A stretch of DNA of 64,000 nt from Stappia taiwanensis (GCF_014635285.1 NZ_BMCR01000006.1:186001-250000), one strand, 5' to 3'; numbered from the stretch's first letter, positions 54,402 to 63,257 are shown. Numbers and translations: made by a program. The notes: generated by a model not told the origin, from the sequence alone.

Positions 54402-55247
54402 ATGACGGGGATGATGGCGGCGGTCGTCCAGATGCGGAGCGGCCGGGATGTCGATGCCAATGTGGCGGCGGCAAGCGAGTTGATCCGCGCGGCGGCCAGG
54501 GCCGGGGCGCGCTACATCCAGACGCCGGAGATGACCAATCTCCTGGAAAAGAGCCGCAAGGAGCTCTTTGCCAAGATCGCGCCGGAAGGCGAGGATCGGG
54601 CGGTGGCGGCGTTTTCGGCGCTGGCGGCGGAGCTCGGCATTCATCTGCACATCGGCTCGCTGGCCATTCGCACCGGCGAGGACGGCGTGGCCAATCGCGG
54701 CCTGTTGTTCGCTCCCGACGGATCGGTCGCGGCCCGCTATGACAAGATCCACATGTTCGATGTGGATCTGCCCAATGGCGAGAGCTGGCGGGAATCGGCC
54801 ACCTACCGGCCCGGGTCGGAGCTGGTAATGTCTGCCGCCGGGGGCATGAGCCTTGGCCTGGCAATTTGTTACGATATTCGCTTCCCGGCGATCTTCCGCG
54901 CGCAAGGGCGGGCCGGAGCAGAGGTCTTGAGCGCGCCGGCGGCCTTCACCCGGCAGACCGGAGAGGCGCATTGGCACGTGCTGCAGCGGGCGCGGGCAAT
55001 CGAGAACGGCGCCTATATGGTGTCGGCGGCACAGGGTGGGCGTCACGAGGATGGCCGGGAAACCTATGGCCACAGCATGATCGTGTCGCCCTGGGGCGAG
55101 ATCTTGGCAGAGCTCGACCATGATGAGCCCGGCTTTGCGCTCGCGGAACTGGATCCGGCACGGGTGGCCGAGGCGCGTCAGCGCATTCCGGCCATTGCCA
55201 ACGAGCGGACCTTCAGCGCGCCCAGTGGCCAGGAGGCGGCGGAGTGA
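54402..55247 (+). CDS. Nitrilase-family amidase, probably deaminated glutathione amidase
   Basis: The 281-residue carbon-nitrogen hydrolase has the triad Glu43 (TPEMTN), Lys115 (YDKIHMFDVD) and Cys156 (AICYDIRFP). DKIHMFDVDLPNGE is a hallmark of the Nit1 branch, which repairs deaminated glutathione made by side reactions of transaminases. The gene sits right after grxC, a glutathione-dependent protein, which supports this branch. The last 4 bases overlap the start of the DUF1178 gene. Other amidase substrates cannot be excluded. Confidence 0.85.
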   Translation: MTGMMAAVVQMRSGRDVDANVAAASELIRAAARAGARYIQTPEMTNLLEKSRKELFAKIAPEGEDRAVAAFSALAAELGIHLHIGSLAIRTGEDGVANRGLLFAPDGSVAARYDKIHMFDVDLPNGESWRESATYRPGSELVMSAAGGMSLGLAICYDIRFPAIFRAQGRAGAEVLSAPAAFTRQTGEAHWHVLQRARAIENGAYMVSAAQGGRHEDGRETYGHSMIVSPWGEILAELDHDEPGFALAELDPARVAEARQRIPAIANERTFSAPSGQEAAE

Positions 55248-55798
55248 TTCACTTCACCCTGGTGTGTGATGCGGGGCACGGATTCGAGGGCTGGTTTCGC
55301 AACTCCGCCGATTTCGAGACCCAGAGCGAGCGCGGCCTTCTGCGCTGTCCGGTTTGCGGCTCGGATGAGGTTGGCAAGGGGCTGATGGCGCCAGCCGTTT
55401 CGACCGCGCGCCGGCGTGAGGCCTTGTCTGAAGCGGGGAAGCTGCCGGCCGCGCCGCAAGCGGAAGCTCCGGCGCAGCAGGCCGTTGTGCCGGCTGGCGA
55501 CAACGCCGCACCGGCCGCCGCACCGGCTCCAAGCGTCCCGGTGGTGCGGCCAGAGGAAGGTGCCATGGCCGAGATGCGCGCCGAAGTGCTGTCACGGCTG
55601 CGGGAGCTCAAGCAGGCGGTGATGACCAGCGCAGAAGACGTTGGGACCGCCTTCCCCGAAGAGGCGCGCAAGATCCACTATGGCGAGACGGAGAAGCGCG
55701 GCATTTATGGCTCCGCGTCCCCTGACGATGTGGAAAGCCTGATCGACGAGGGGATTGCGGTGCTGCCGCTGCCGGTACTGCCGGAAGACCGGAACTAG
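55244..55798 (+). CDS. DUF1178 family protein
   Basis: The 184-residue protein of the DUF1178 family has a zinc-ribbon-like first third: CDAGHGFEGWF with a later CPVCGSDEV pair near 38-41, a middle linker rich in Ala/Pro, and a conserved C-terminal half with KIHYGETEKRGIYG near 140 and ALIDEGI-type ending ESLIDEGIAVLPLP. It starts with GTG inside the end of the amidase gene (translational coupling). The function is unknown; co-occurrence with the Nit-type amidase and glutaredoxin is the only clue. Confidence 0.85.
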   Translation: MIHFTLVCDAGHGFEGWFRNSADFETQSERGLLRCPVCGSDEVGKGLMAPAVSTARRREALSEAGKLPAAPQAEAPAQQAVVPAGDNAAPAAAPAPSVPVVRPEEGAMAEMRAEVLSRLRELKQAVMTSAEDVGTAFPEEARKIHYGETEKRGIYGSASPDDVESLIDEGIAVLPLPVLPEDRN

Positions 55799-55811
55799 CA
55801 TCCCGGCGGAG

Positions 55812-55832
55812 CGGGGCGGTTTTGCCGCCCCG
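55812..55832. terminator. Terminator after DUF1178
   Basis: An 8-base stem (55812-55819 with 55825-55832), loop TTTTG, is followed by TCTTTCT, 14 bases after the stop codon and before a convergent gene. Confidence 0.65.
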
Positions 55833-55862
55833 TCTTTCTGCCTCAGATGATGCCGGCTGCGG

Positions 55863-56675
55863 TCAATTGCATTTGCGATAGGTGTAGTCGCCGTATTCCA
55901 GCCAGTCTTCGCCGCCATCACGGAACACCAGAAATTCGGATCGATCCTCGCCGAGCAGGGCGACGACGAAGCCACGCGGCGGCGCGCTATTGCCAAAGTA
56001 GCTGTAGGCGGTCATCGCCCGCAGGGACTTGCCGTTGACGGTGACCCGGGCGTTCCATTCATCCTGTACATCCTTCAAGATGACAAACTCGATCTGGCGC
56101 TTGACCTGGCCGCCGCCGCAGTAAACCACCCCCTCGGGGACCTCCATGGAGGCGGAAGCACTGGGAACCGACGCAGAGGCGGTCCCGCTCGGCGCCGGGG
56201 CAGCGGCGCAAGCTGCGCGCAGGGACTTGATGGCGGCCGCCGACCCCTTCAGGTCGAACAGGCCATAGCTGACATCCTGGTCCACCATGGACAGGCTCAG
56301 AAGGGCGTTGCGGGCAATCTGATCCAGAACGAAATCGTAGTCGCTCCGGTCGGAAAAACTGATCTCCACCGGAAAATTGTCGACGATGCCGACCGTTGCA
56401 TTGGCGGCGCCCACCTGAAAGGCGCCGACCTCGGTGGTGGCGTTTTTCAGGAACCGGAGGAAAAGCCCCTGCTTGCGGGCGATGTCCCGGGCGTCTTCGG
56501 CGCCGGCCGGAGCGAACCGGATCCGGTCGCATTGCAGCTCAAGGGTCATGTTGCCGGTCTGGATGGACGCGATCGGCGATGGCGCGCTGGTGAAGACCCA
56601 ATCGGCGCGGGCCGAGCCCGCCAGCACGGTCAGGCCGAGCATCGCCGCGACAAGTCCGGTGATTGAAACCTTCAT
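55863..56675 (-). CDS. Secreted hypothetical protein
   Basis: The 270-residue protein has a signal peptide (about 1-24, ending GSARA). I recognise no named domain. The mature part has two globular pieces separated by a low-complexity Ala/Ser/Pro linker (about 158-178), four cysteines (including the last-but-one residue), and a C-terminal part GEDWLEYGDYTYRKCN that is strand-rich. The ATG follows GGAGGAG. It is a single gene convergent with the grxC operon. A periplasmic or surface location is inferred only from the signal. Confidence 0.65.
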   Translation of the reverse strand: MKVSITGLVAAMLGLTVLAGSARADWVFTSAPSPIASIQTGNMTLELQCDRIRFAPAGAEDARDIARKQGLFLRFLKNATTEVGAFQVGAANATVGIVDNFPVEISFSDRSDYDFVLDQIARNALLSLSMVDQDVSYGLFDLKGSAAAIKSLRAACAAAPAPSGTASASVPSASASMEVPEGVVYCGGGQVKRQIEFVILKDVQDEWNARVTVNGKSLRAMTAYSYFGNSAPPRGFVVALLGEDRSEFLVFRDGGEDWLEYGDYTYRKCN

Positions 56676-56770
56676 GGTGGCTCCTCCCGATGGATGCTGT
56701 CCGCGCCATTTCTACCATCTTCTCAGGTTTTGCATAAGCGGCCCGCTGATAGGCCGCGCTGCCGCCTGGG

Positions 56771-57217
56771 TCAGATCTCACCGATATGGCGGAGGGACGC
56801 CCGGAGCGTGTCAAGCGCCTGGGGGGAGAGCGTTGCATCGATCTCTGCATGGGTCTGCCTCCAGACCGGCATCGCGGCAAGCAGCGCGGCATGTCCCTTC
56901 TCCGTCAGACGCAAAAGCCGACTGCGCCGATCCTTTGGATCGGTGGCGGCGGTTACCAGGCCCTTGCGCTCCAGAGGTTTCAGCGCTGCGGTCAATGTTG
57001 TCCGATCCATGGCAAGAAACCGGGCGAGCGGACCGATCGACGGCGGTTCCGGGCGGTTGAGCGCCATCAGCAGCGAGAACTGACCATTGGTCAGGCCAAC
57101 GGGCCGCAGCGCCTCATCGAACCGGCGGGCGAGGGCGCGCGCGGCGCGCTGGGCATGCAGGCACAGGCAGTGATCGCGCACCTCCAATGTTGTTTCGAAG
57201 GGGAGTCTCTTTGACAT
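56771..57217 (-). CDS. MarR-family transcriptional regulator
   Basis: The 148-residue MarR regulator has a winged-helix core with ARRFDEALRPVGLTNGQFSLLMAL near residue 28, LARFLAMDRTTLTAALKPLERKGLV near 64 (recognition helix) and the wing TDPKDRRSRLLRLTEKG near 92. The ATG at 57217 is 12 bases from a perfect palindrome (57229-57240) that it probably binds. It is divergent from a DUF1428 gene, which is the likely regulated partner. The ligand is unknown. Confidence 0.9.
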   Translation of the reverse strand: MSKRLPFETTLEVRDHCLCLHAQRAARALARRFDEALRPVGLTNGQFSLLMALNRPEPPSIGPLARFLAMDRTTLTAALKPLERKGLVTAATDPKDRRSRLLRLTEKGHAALLAAMPVWRQTHAEIDATLSPQALDTLRASLRHIGEI

Positions 57218-57228
57218 GCCTTAAATAT

Positions 57229-57240
57229 GTTGATATCAAC
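57229..57240. promoter_or_regulatory. Perfect 12-base palindrome (MarR operator candidate)
   Basis: GTTGATATCAAC lies 11 bases upstream of the marR start and 106 bases upstream of the DUF1428 start, in the AT-rich divergent region. Typical for a MarR-family autorepressor. Confidence 0.65.
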
Positions 57241-57346
57241 GTAAAAGGCAATATGAGATCTGGCACTTTCCCGCAATTTTGCCGCAGGCATTGCCGGGGC
57301 GGCAAGTAGCTGATTTTTCTATTAATTCCCAAATAAGGAGGGGGTT

Positions 57347-57700
57347 ATGGCTTACATTGATGGTTTTCTCGCCGCCGTTCCCGCTGATCGCGAGGAGGAG
57401 TACCGGGCGCATGCGGCCGAAACGGCGCGGCTCTTCCGGGAATTCGGCGCGACCCGGGTGGTTGAGTGCTGGGGCGACGACGTGCCCAAGGGAGAGGTCA
57501 CCGACTTTCCCATGGCGGTGAAGGCGGCGGACGATGAGGTCGTGGTGTTCGGCTGGATCGAATACCCATCCAAGGACGTACGAGATGCGGCTTATCAGAA
57601 GATGATGACTGATCCCCGGATGGAGGAAATGGGCGCGAAAATGCCCTTCGATGGCAAGCGGATGGTCTTCGGTGGTTTCCGTACTGTGCTGGATGCCTGA
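57347..57700 (+). CDS. DUF1428 (YbaA-like) protein
   Basis: The 117-residue protein matches the YbaA/DUF1428 family of small dimeric alpha/beta-barrel (ferredoxin-like) proteins: MAYIDGFLAAVPAD start, HAAETARLFREFGATRVVECWGDDVP near 23, and IEYPSKDVRDAAYQKMMTDPRM near 72. A strong AAGGAGG precedes the ATG. The biochemical function is unknown. It is divergent from a MarR regulator, so it may be induced by a stress or aromatic ligand, which is inference from context only. Confidence 0.88.
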   Translation: MAYIDGFLAAVPADREEEYRAHAAETARLFREFGATRVVECWGDDVPKGEVTDFPMAVKAADDEVVVFGWIEYPSKDVRDAAYQKMMTDPRMEEMGAKMPFDGKRMVFGGFRTVLDA

Positions 57701-57753
57701 TCGGGGCCGTTGTGTCGATCGTGGCTCGTGAATCCGGGCCGCGAACCGGCAAG

Positions 57754-58443
57754 TCAGCCGGCCAGCCAGTCGCGCATCAGGCGGGTGGCCACCTCGGGCG
57801 TTTCCAGGGTCGAGAGATGGCCGCAGTCGGGAATTTCCACGAGCCGGCTGCCGCGAATGGCCTGATGCATCTCGGCGGCCAGTGCCGGCGGGGTCAGCCG
57901 GTCGCCCTCGCCGACGACGATGGTGGTCGGACAGGCAATCGCGGCAAGACCCGGGCGGGCGTCGGGGCGGGCGATGATCGCCCGCTGCTGGCGCAAGAAG
58001 GCGTCCGCGCCGGTCTGCCGCGCCATGTCTTCCACCACCTGGCGCAGATGGGCGTCATCGGCCCGGTTCTCGTGCACGAGCATGGGGAAAAGCGCCGGAA
58101 CGATCCGGTCGAAGCGCCCGGCGGCGGCATGGTCCATCAGGCGTTGGCGATTGGCGGTCTGCGCCTCCGTGTCGGGGCGGGCGGAGGTGTCGAGCAGCAT
58201 CAGCCGGCTGACCCGGTCCGGCGCCTGGCGCATCACCTCCATGGCGACATAGCCGCCCATGGAAAGGCCAGCGAGGGCGAAGCGTCCGGGAACGGCGGCC
58301 AGCAGCCGTTCGGCGATCGCGGCAAGGCTGTCGTCGCTGCGGTGGTCGGCGATCAGGATCGGCTTGTCGCTGAAGGCGGCGATTTGCCGCGCGAACAGGA
58401 GTTCGGTGCACAGCAGTCCCGGCACGAAGACAATCGGTTCCAT
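57754..58443 (-). CDS. Alpha/beta-hydrolase
   Basis: The 229-residue alpha/beta-hydrolase has VFVPGLLCTE (oxyanion loop) at the N-terminus, nucleophile Ser in AGLSMGGYV near 80, Asp in GEGDRLTPP near 177 and His in CGHLSTLE near 206. The short VPGLL opening without the usual HG, and the close packing of residues, resemble the small esterase-type hydrolases next to ubiG in alphaproteobacteria. It is on the same strand and downstream of ubiG. Substrate not predicted. Confidence 0.82.
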   Translation of the reverse strand: MEPIVFVPGLLCTELLFARQIAAFSDKPILIADHRSDDSLAAIAERLLAAVPGRFALAGLSMGGYVAMEVMRQAPDRVSRLMLLDTSARPDTEAQTANRQRLMDHAAAGRFDRIVPALFPMLVHENRADDAHLRQVVEDMARQTGADAFLRQQRAIIARPDARPGLAAIACPTTIVVGEGDRLTPPALAAEMHQAIRGSRLVEIPDCGHLSTLETPEVATRLMRDWLAG

Positions 58444-58507
58444 GAGGCCCTTTGCAGCGATTCAAGGAGGGTGGCGGTTCGAGACGCGGGGCGCGCGGCA
58501 GATTGGC

Positions 58508-59290
58508 TCAGGCGTCGCGGGCGAACAGCATCATGTAGTTCACATCCATGTCGGCGGAGCGGCGCCATTCGTCGGCCAGTGGATTGAAGCTGACGCCGCA
58601 GCGGTCGCGCAAGGTCAGGCCGGCGGCGGTGAGCGGGCCTTCCAGCTCTTCCGGGCGCACCAGCTTTTCAAAACTGTGGGTGCCGACCGGCAGCCAGCGC
58701 AGCACGTATTCGGCACCGACAATGGCCAGCGCATAGGCCTTCAGCGTGCGATTGATGGTGGCGACGAACATCAGCCCGCCGGGCCGCACCAGCCGGGCGC
58801 AGGCCTCAAGATAGAGCGGCACGTCGGCGACGTGTTCCACTACCTCCATGTTGAGCACCACGTCATAGGTCTCGCCGGCCTCGGCAAGGCTTTCCGCGGT
58901 GGTCGCCCGGTAGTCGATCTCAAGGCCGGCGTCGGCGGCGTGGATGCGGGCGACCTCGATGTTGGTTTCCGAGGCATCGGCCCCGGTCACCTTTGCGCCG
59001 AGCCGGGTCATCGGCTCGCACAACAGGCCGCCGCCGCAGCCGATATCCAGCAGCTTCAGGCCGGCGAGGGCGTCACTGGCCTGCGCATCGCGGCCGAAAT
59101 GGGCGCAGATCTGCTCCTTGATATAGCCAAGGCGTACCGGATTGAACTTGTGCAGAGGCCGGAACTTGCCGGCCGGGTCCCACCATTCGGCGGCCATGGC
59201 GGAAAAGCGGGCGACCTCGGCGTCATCCACGGTGCTGCCGCCGCCGCCGGCGCTGCTCCCGCTGCTGGTCTCGTGATCTGACGCGTTCAT
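58508..59290 (-). CDS. ubiG: Ubiquinone biosynthesis O-methyltransferase UbiG
   Basis: UbiG performs both O-methylations of ubiquinone biosynthesis. The 260-residue protein shows [29 protein letters not shown] near 25-53, the characteristic UbiG membrane-binding/substrate region, SAM motif [15 protein letters not shown] near 80, and [14 protein letters not shown] near 143. It is divergent from lysC, an arrangement that is conserved across alphaproteobacteria. The first 20 residues are Ser/Gly-rich. Confidence 0.93.
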   Translation of the reverse strand: MNASDHETSSGSSAGGGGSTVDDAEVARFSAMAAEWWDPAGKFRPLHKFNPVRLGYIKEQICAHFGRDAQASDALAGLKLLDIGCGGGLLCEPMTRLGAKVTGADASETNIEVARIHAADAGLEIDYRATTAESLAEAGETYDVVLNMEVVEHVADVPLYLEACARLVRPGGLMFVATINRTLKAYALAIVGAEYVLRWLPVGTHSFEKLVRPEELEGPLTAAGLTLRDRCGVSFNPLADEWRRSADMDVNYMMLFARDA

Positions 59291-59489
59291 CGTGCCGTCC
59301 CCGGATGGCTGTCCATTGATGGAAGATCCCGGCGCTCTTGCCGGATCCTGGATCCTTGGTCGATGGTCACACCGGCTTTGTCAAGTCGGGTAGTTGCGGT
59401 TGCCCGCCGCAGTCTGTATGGATGTGCGCCAATCCGAACGGCGCATGTCGCGCCAACTTCCGTTTTCGTCGAGACGTTTGACGCATCCC

Positions 59490-60740
59490 ATGACCCGTCT
59501 GGTATTAAAGTTCGGCGGTACGTCCGTCGCCAATCTGGAACGTATCCGAAACGTCGCGCGGCATGTGAAGCGCGAGGTGGAAGCCGGCAATCAGGTGGCC
59601 GTCGTCGTCTCGGCGATGGCGGGCGAGACCAACAAGCTGGTCGGCCTGTGCCGCGAGGCCTCGGCCTTGCACGATGCCCGCGAATACGATGCCGTGGTGT
59701 CCTCCGGCGAGCAGGTGACCAGCGGCGTGCTGGCCATTGTCCTGCAGGACATGGGCATCGATGCCCGCTCCTGGCAGGGGTGGCAGATCGCCCTGCGCAC
59801 CGATGCCTCGCACGGGGCGGCGCGCATTACCGAAATCGACGGCGGAACGCTGATCGAACGGCTCGAACAGGGACAGGTGGCGGTGGTCGCCGGCTTCCAG
59901 GGCGTGGCGCCGGACAATCGCATCGCCACGCTCGGCCGCGGCGGGTCGGACACCAGCGCGGTGGCGCTGGCGGCGGCGATCAAGGCCGATCGCTGCGACA
60001 TCTACACGGATGTGGACGGTGTCTACACCACGGATCCGCGCATCGTGCCACGTGCGCGGCGGCTGGACCGGATCGCCTTCGAGGAGATGCTGGAAATGGC
60101 CTCCCTGGGCGCCAAGGTGCTGCAGGTGCGGTCGGTCGAGATGGCAATGGTTCATGGCGTGCGCACCTTCGTACGCTCCAGTTTTGATGACCCGGATGCG
60201 CCGCAGGTTGGCGCGGGCGGACTGCCGCCGGGCACCCTCATCTGCGACGAGGACGAGATCGTGGAACAGCAAGTCGTTACCGGAATTGCCTTTGCCAAGG
60301 ACGAAGCCCAGGTTTCGATCCGCAACGTGGCGGACAAGCCGGGTGTGGCCAGCACCGTTTTCGGGTCGCTCGCCGAGGCCAACATCAACGTGGACATGAT
60401 CGTCCAGAACATTTCGCCGGACGGGCGCACCACGGATATCACCTTCACGGTGCCGGAAGGCGACTACGAGCGGGCGCTCGGCGTGCTGGAGGAGCAGCGC
60501 GAGGCGATCGGCTACGAGGCGATCGAAGGCGCGCGCGACGTGGTCAAGGTGTCGGTGATCGGCATGGGCATGCGGTCTCACGCGGGCATCGCGGCCCGGT
60601 GTTTCCATGGCCTGGCGGACAAGGGCATCAACATCCGCGCCATCACCACCTCCGAGATCAAGATCTCGGTTCTGATCGATTCGGCCTACACCGAACTTGC
60701 GGTGCGGACTCTGCATTCGCTATACGGGTTGGACGGCTAG
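59490..60740 (+). CDS. lysC: Aspartate kinase
   Basis: LysC phosphorylates aspartate, the first step to lysine, threonine and methionine. The 416-residue monofunctional enzyme shows KFGGTSVANLERI at residue 7, the GRGGSDTSAVALAAAIKAD segment near 150, VYTTDPRIVPRAR near 175, and two ACT domains (about 270-416) for feedback control, with NVADKPGVASTVFGSLAEANINVDMI near 285. The ATG at 59490 starts the conserved sequence; no strong ribosome site was seen. There is no lysine riboswitch-like leader in the 199 bases before it. Confidence 0.95.
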   Translation: MTRLVLKFGGTSVANLERIRNVARHVKREVEAGNQVAVVVSAMAGETNKLVGLCREASALHDAREYDAVVSSGEQVTSGVLAIVLQDMGIDARSWQGWQIALRTDASHGAARITEIDGGTLIERLEQGQVAVVAGFQGVAPDNRIATLGRGGSDTSAVALAAAIKADRCDIYTDVDGVYTTDPRIVPRARRLDRIAFEEMLEMASLGAKVLQVRSVEMAMVHGVRTFVRSSFDDPDAPQVGAGGLPPGTLICDEDEIVEQQVVTGIAFAKDEAQVSIRNVADKPGVASTVFGSLAEANINVDMIVQNISPDGRTTDITFTVPEGDYERALGVLEEQREAIGYEAIEGARDVVKVSVIGMGMRSHAGIAARCFHGLADKGINIRAITTSEIKISVLIDSAYTELAVRTLHSLYGLDG

Positions 60741-60845
60741 GGATCTCGGCTCCGGGATTCCCTTTGGGAGGAGGACCGTGCCGGCGGACGTCGCCGGTGC
60801 CGTCGCGGCGGTGACGCCGCACTTGCGGAAAGGACTTGACGGGTG

Positions 60846-63113
60846 ATGCGGAGCACTCTCGCCGGGCCACGTGTCCTGCTGCGGCGTCTCCGTGAGGTCA
60901 TGGCGGAGCCGATCAACGCCCAGGAGCGTCTGGACAAGATCGTCGTGCTGATCGCCGCGAATGTCGTGGCGGAGGTGTGTTCGGTCTATATCCTGCGCGC
61001 CGACGGGGTGCTGGAGCTCTATGCCACCGAAGGCCTGAACCGCGATGCCGTTCACAAGACCAGCCTGAAGGTCGGCGAAGGCCTCGTCGGCCTGATCGCC
61101 GCCGACGCGCGGCCGCTCAACCTGCCCAACGCCCAGGCCCATCCGGCCTTCGCCTATCGTCCGGAAACGGGCGAGGAGGCCTATAATTCCTTCCTCGGCG
61201 TGCCAATCCTGCGGGCCGGGCGTACACTCGGCGTGCTCGTCGTTCAGAACCAGTCGCACCGCACCTATTTCGAGGACGAGGTCGAGGCGCTGCAGACGAC
61301 GGCGATGGTGATCGCCGAAATGGTCGCCGCCGGCGAGTTGGAGGCGATCGTCCAGCAGGGCACGAAGCTCGATCTTAGCCGGCCGATGCTGTTTCAAGGG
61401 GTGGCGCTGGCCGATGGCGTCGGTCTCGGCCATGTAGTGCTGCATGAGCCGCGCGTCGTCGTCACCAACCTGATCGCCGAGGATTCCAGCGCGGAACTGG
61501 ACCGGCTCGAACGCTCGATCAACCGGCTGCGGCTGTCGCTGGACGATCTCCTGGCCAGCGGCGACTTCGCCCAGCATGGCGAGCACCGGGAGGTGCTGGA
61601 AGCCTATCGCATGTTCGCCCATGATCGCGGCTGGATCCGGAAGATCGAAGAGGCGATCAACAACGGCCTGACGGCCGAGGCCGCGGTGGAGAAGGTGCAG
61701 TCGGACACACGGGCGCGTATGATGCGCCAGACCGACCCTTACCTGCGTGAGCGGCTGCATGACCTTGACGATCTCGCCCACCGGCTGATCCGCGAGTTGA
61801 TGGGCCGGCAGCACGGGCCGCTGGACGAAAGCCTGCCGCAGGACGCGATCATTGTCGCCCGCAACATGGGCGCGGCGGAGCTGCTTGATTATGGCCGCGA
61901 CCGCATCCGCGCCGTGGTGCTGGAGGAGGGCGGGCCGACCAGCCACGTGACCATCGTCGCCCGGGCGCTCGGCATCGCTTCGGTCGGGTTGGTGGAGAAC
62001 ATCGTCAGTCTCGCCGAATCGGGCGATGCGATCATCGTCGATGGCGAGAACGGTCAGGTGCATCTGCGTCCAGCGGCGGATATCGAAAACGCCTATGCGG
62101 AGAAGGTGCGCTTCCGGGCCCGGCGTCAGGCGCAATACCGGCGCCTGCGCAACAAGCCCTCGGTCACCCGCGACGGGGTGGAGATGGCGCTGCAGCTCAA
62201 TGCCGGTCTGCTGGTCGATCTGCCGGCGGTGTCGGAATCGGGGGCGAGCGGCGTCGGCCTGTTCCGCACCGAGCTGCAATTCATGGTCGCCTCTTCCTTT
62301 CCGCGGATGAGCGAGCAGAAATCCTATTACGAGCAGGTGCTCGAGGCGGCCGGCGGCCGTCCGGTCACCTTCCGGACGCTGGATATCGGCGGCGACAAGG
62401 TGCTGCCCTATCTGCGGGCGATCCAGGAGGAGAACCCGGCGATGGGCTGGCGGGCGATCCGCTTCGGCCTGGACCGGCCGGGCATCCTGCGCACCCAGAT
62501 CCGCGCCCTGCTGCATGCGGCCGCCGGCCGCGAATTGAAGATCATGTTCCCGATGGTCTCCGAAGTGTCGGAGTTTCATGCCGCCAAGGACGTGGTGAAG
62601 CGGGAGCTGGCCCATTTGCGCCGGCACAATCACCCCACGCCGGAACGGCTCCAGCTCGGCGTGATGATCGAGGTGCCCTCGCTGCTCTATCAGCTCGACG
62701 AGCTGTTCATGGCGGTGGATTTCGTCTCGGTCGGATCCAATGACCTGTTTCAGTTCTTCAATGCGGTCGATCGTGGCAACACCCGTGTGGCGGCCCGGTT
62801 CGATCCGATGAGCACTGCCTTCCTGCGGGCGCTGCGGACCATTGCCGAACGGGCGCGGGCTCATGGAACGCCGGTGACCCTGTGCGGGGAGATCGCCGGC
62901 CGGCCGCTGGAGGCCATGGCGCTCGCGGCCATTGGCTATCGCGGGTTGTCCATGTCCGCGTCCGCGCTGGGGCCGGTCAAGGCGATGGTCCGGGCGCTGG
63001 ATGTGGGGCGGCTGTCCGCCCGGCTCCTGCCTCGGCTTGACCAGGAAAGCGGGCTCAGCGATCCACGCGCGTTTCTAAGGTCTTTCGCCGAGGACAACGA
63101 TATTCCGCTTTAG
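60846..63113 (+). CDS. ptsP: Phosphoenolpyruvate-protein phosphotransferase EI(Ntr)
   Basis: PtsP starts the nitrogen-related PTS by taking phosphate from PEP to NPr and IIA(Ntr). The 755-residue protein has a GAF domain (about 25-165) that senses glutamine or other nitrogen signals in homologues, then the PEP-utiliser N domain with phospho-His367 in GPTSHVTIVARALG, and the TIM-barrel PEP-binding domain (about 430-730) with GLFRTE, LDIGGDK and the catalytic Cys in VTLCGEIAG. A GTG one codon upstream (60843) is possible. It is followed by an inverted repeat that begins within the stop codon. Confidence 0.95.
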   Translation: MRSTLAGPRVLLRRLREVMAEPINAQERLDKIVVLIAANVVAEVCSVYILRADGVLELYATEGLNRDAVHKTSLKVGEGLVGLIAADARPLNLPNAQAHPAFAYRPETGEEAYNSFLGVPILRAGRTLGVLVVQNQSHRTYFEDEVEALQTTAMVIAEMVAAGELEAIVQQGTKLDLSRPMLFQGVALADGVGLGHVVLHEPRVVVTNLIAEDSSAELDRLERSINRLRLSLDDLLASGDFAQHGEHREVLEAYRMFAHDRGWIRKIEEAINNGLTAEAAVEKVQSDTRARMMRQTDPYLRERLHDLDDLAHRLIRELMGRQHGPLDESLPQDAIIVARNMGAAELLDYGRDRIRAVVLEEGGPTSHVTIVARALGIASVGLVENIVSLAESGDAIIVDGENGQVHLRPAADIENAYAEKVRFRARRQAQYRRLRNKPSVTRDGVEMALQLNAGLLVDLPAVSESGASGVGLFRTELQFMVASSFPRMSEQKSYYEQVLEAAGGRPVTFRTLDIGGDKVLPYLRAIQEENPAMGWRAIRFGLDRPGILRTQIRALLHAAAGRELKIMFPMVSEVSEFHAAKDVVKRELAHLRRHNHPTPERLQLGVMIEVPSLLYQLDELFMAVDFVSVGSNDLFQFFNAVDRGNTRVAARFDPMSTAFLRALRTIAERARAHGTPVTLCGEIAGRPLEAMALAAIGYRGLSMSASALGPVKAMVRALDVGRLSARLLPRLDQESGLSDPRAFLRSFAEDNDIPL

Positions 63114-63175
63114 GATCTGGACTCATAAATGAGGCTGACATGGCATGTTCGACCTCATTTATGAGTCCAGATCCT
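63112..63175. repeat. Perfect 23-base inverted repeat at the ptsP stop codon
   Basis: Arms at 63112-63134 and 63153-63175 are exactly complementary over 23 bases with an 18-base loop. The left arm begins at the second base of the ptsP stop codon. The arms are AT-rich in the centre (ACTCATAAATGAG) in contrast with the GC-rich genome. There is no T-run, so it is not a standard terminator. The loop is itself nearly symmetric (ACATG-G-CATGT). Confidence 0.85.
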
Positions 63176-63197
63176 GGCGCCCTGACGCCGCCGAACG

Positions 63198-63257
63198 GCC
63201 CGACTGTCAGGGTGCCTTCGTTCCTGGACCTGCATCGCCGTATCCCGACAGTCGGGC
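63198..63257. repeat. Second inverted repeat and alternative pairings before prfA
   Basis: Eleven-base arms GCCCGACTGTC (63198-63208) and GACAGTCGGGC (63247-63257) are separated by 38 bases. The right arm is also a local hairpin, CCCGAC-A-GTCGGG (63244-63256), and the left arm can instead pair CCTGAC (63181-63186) with GTCAGG (63206-63211), so the pairings compete. This lies 96-155 bases upstream of prfA. Confidence 0.6.

Noticed and set aside
59291-59489. A lysine riboswitch before lysC
   Set aside because: The leader is short and I could not find the conserved five-way junction elements; it also overlaps the ubiG divergent promoter region.
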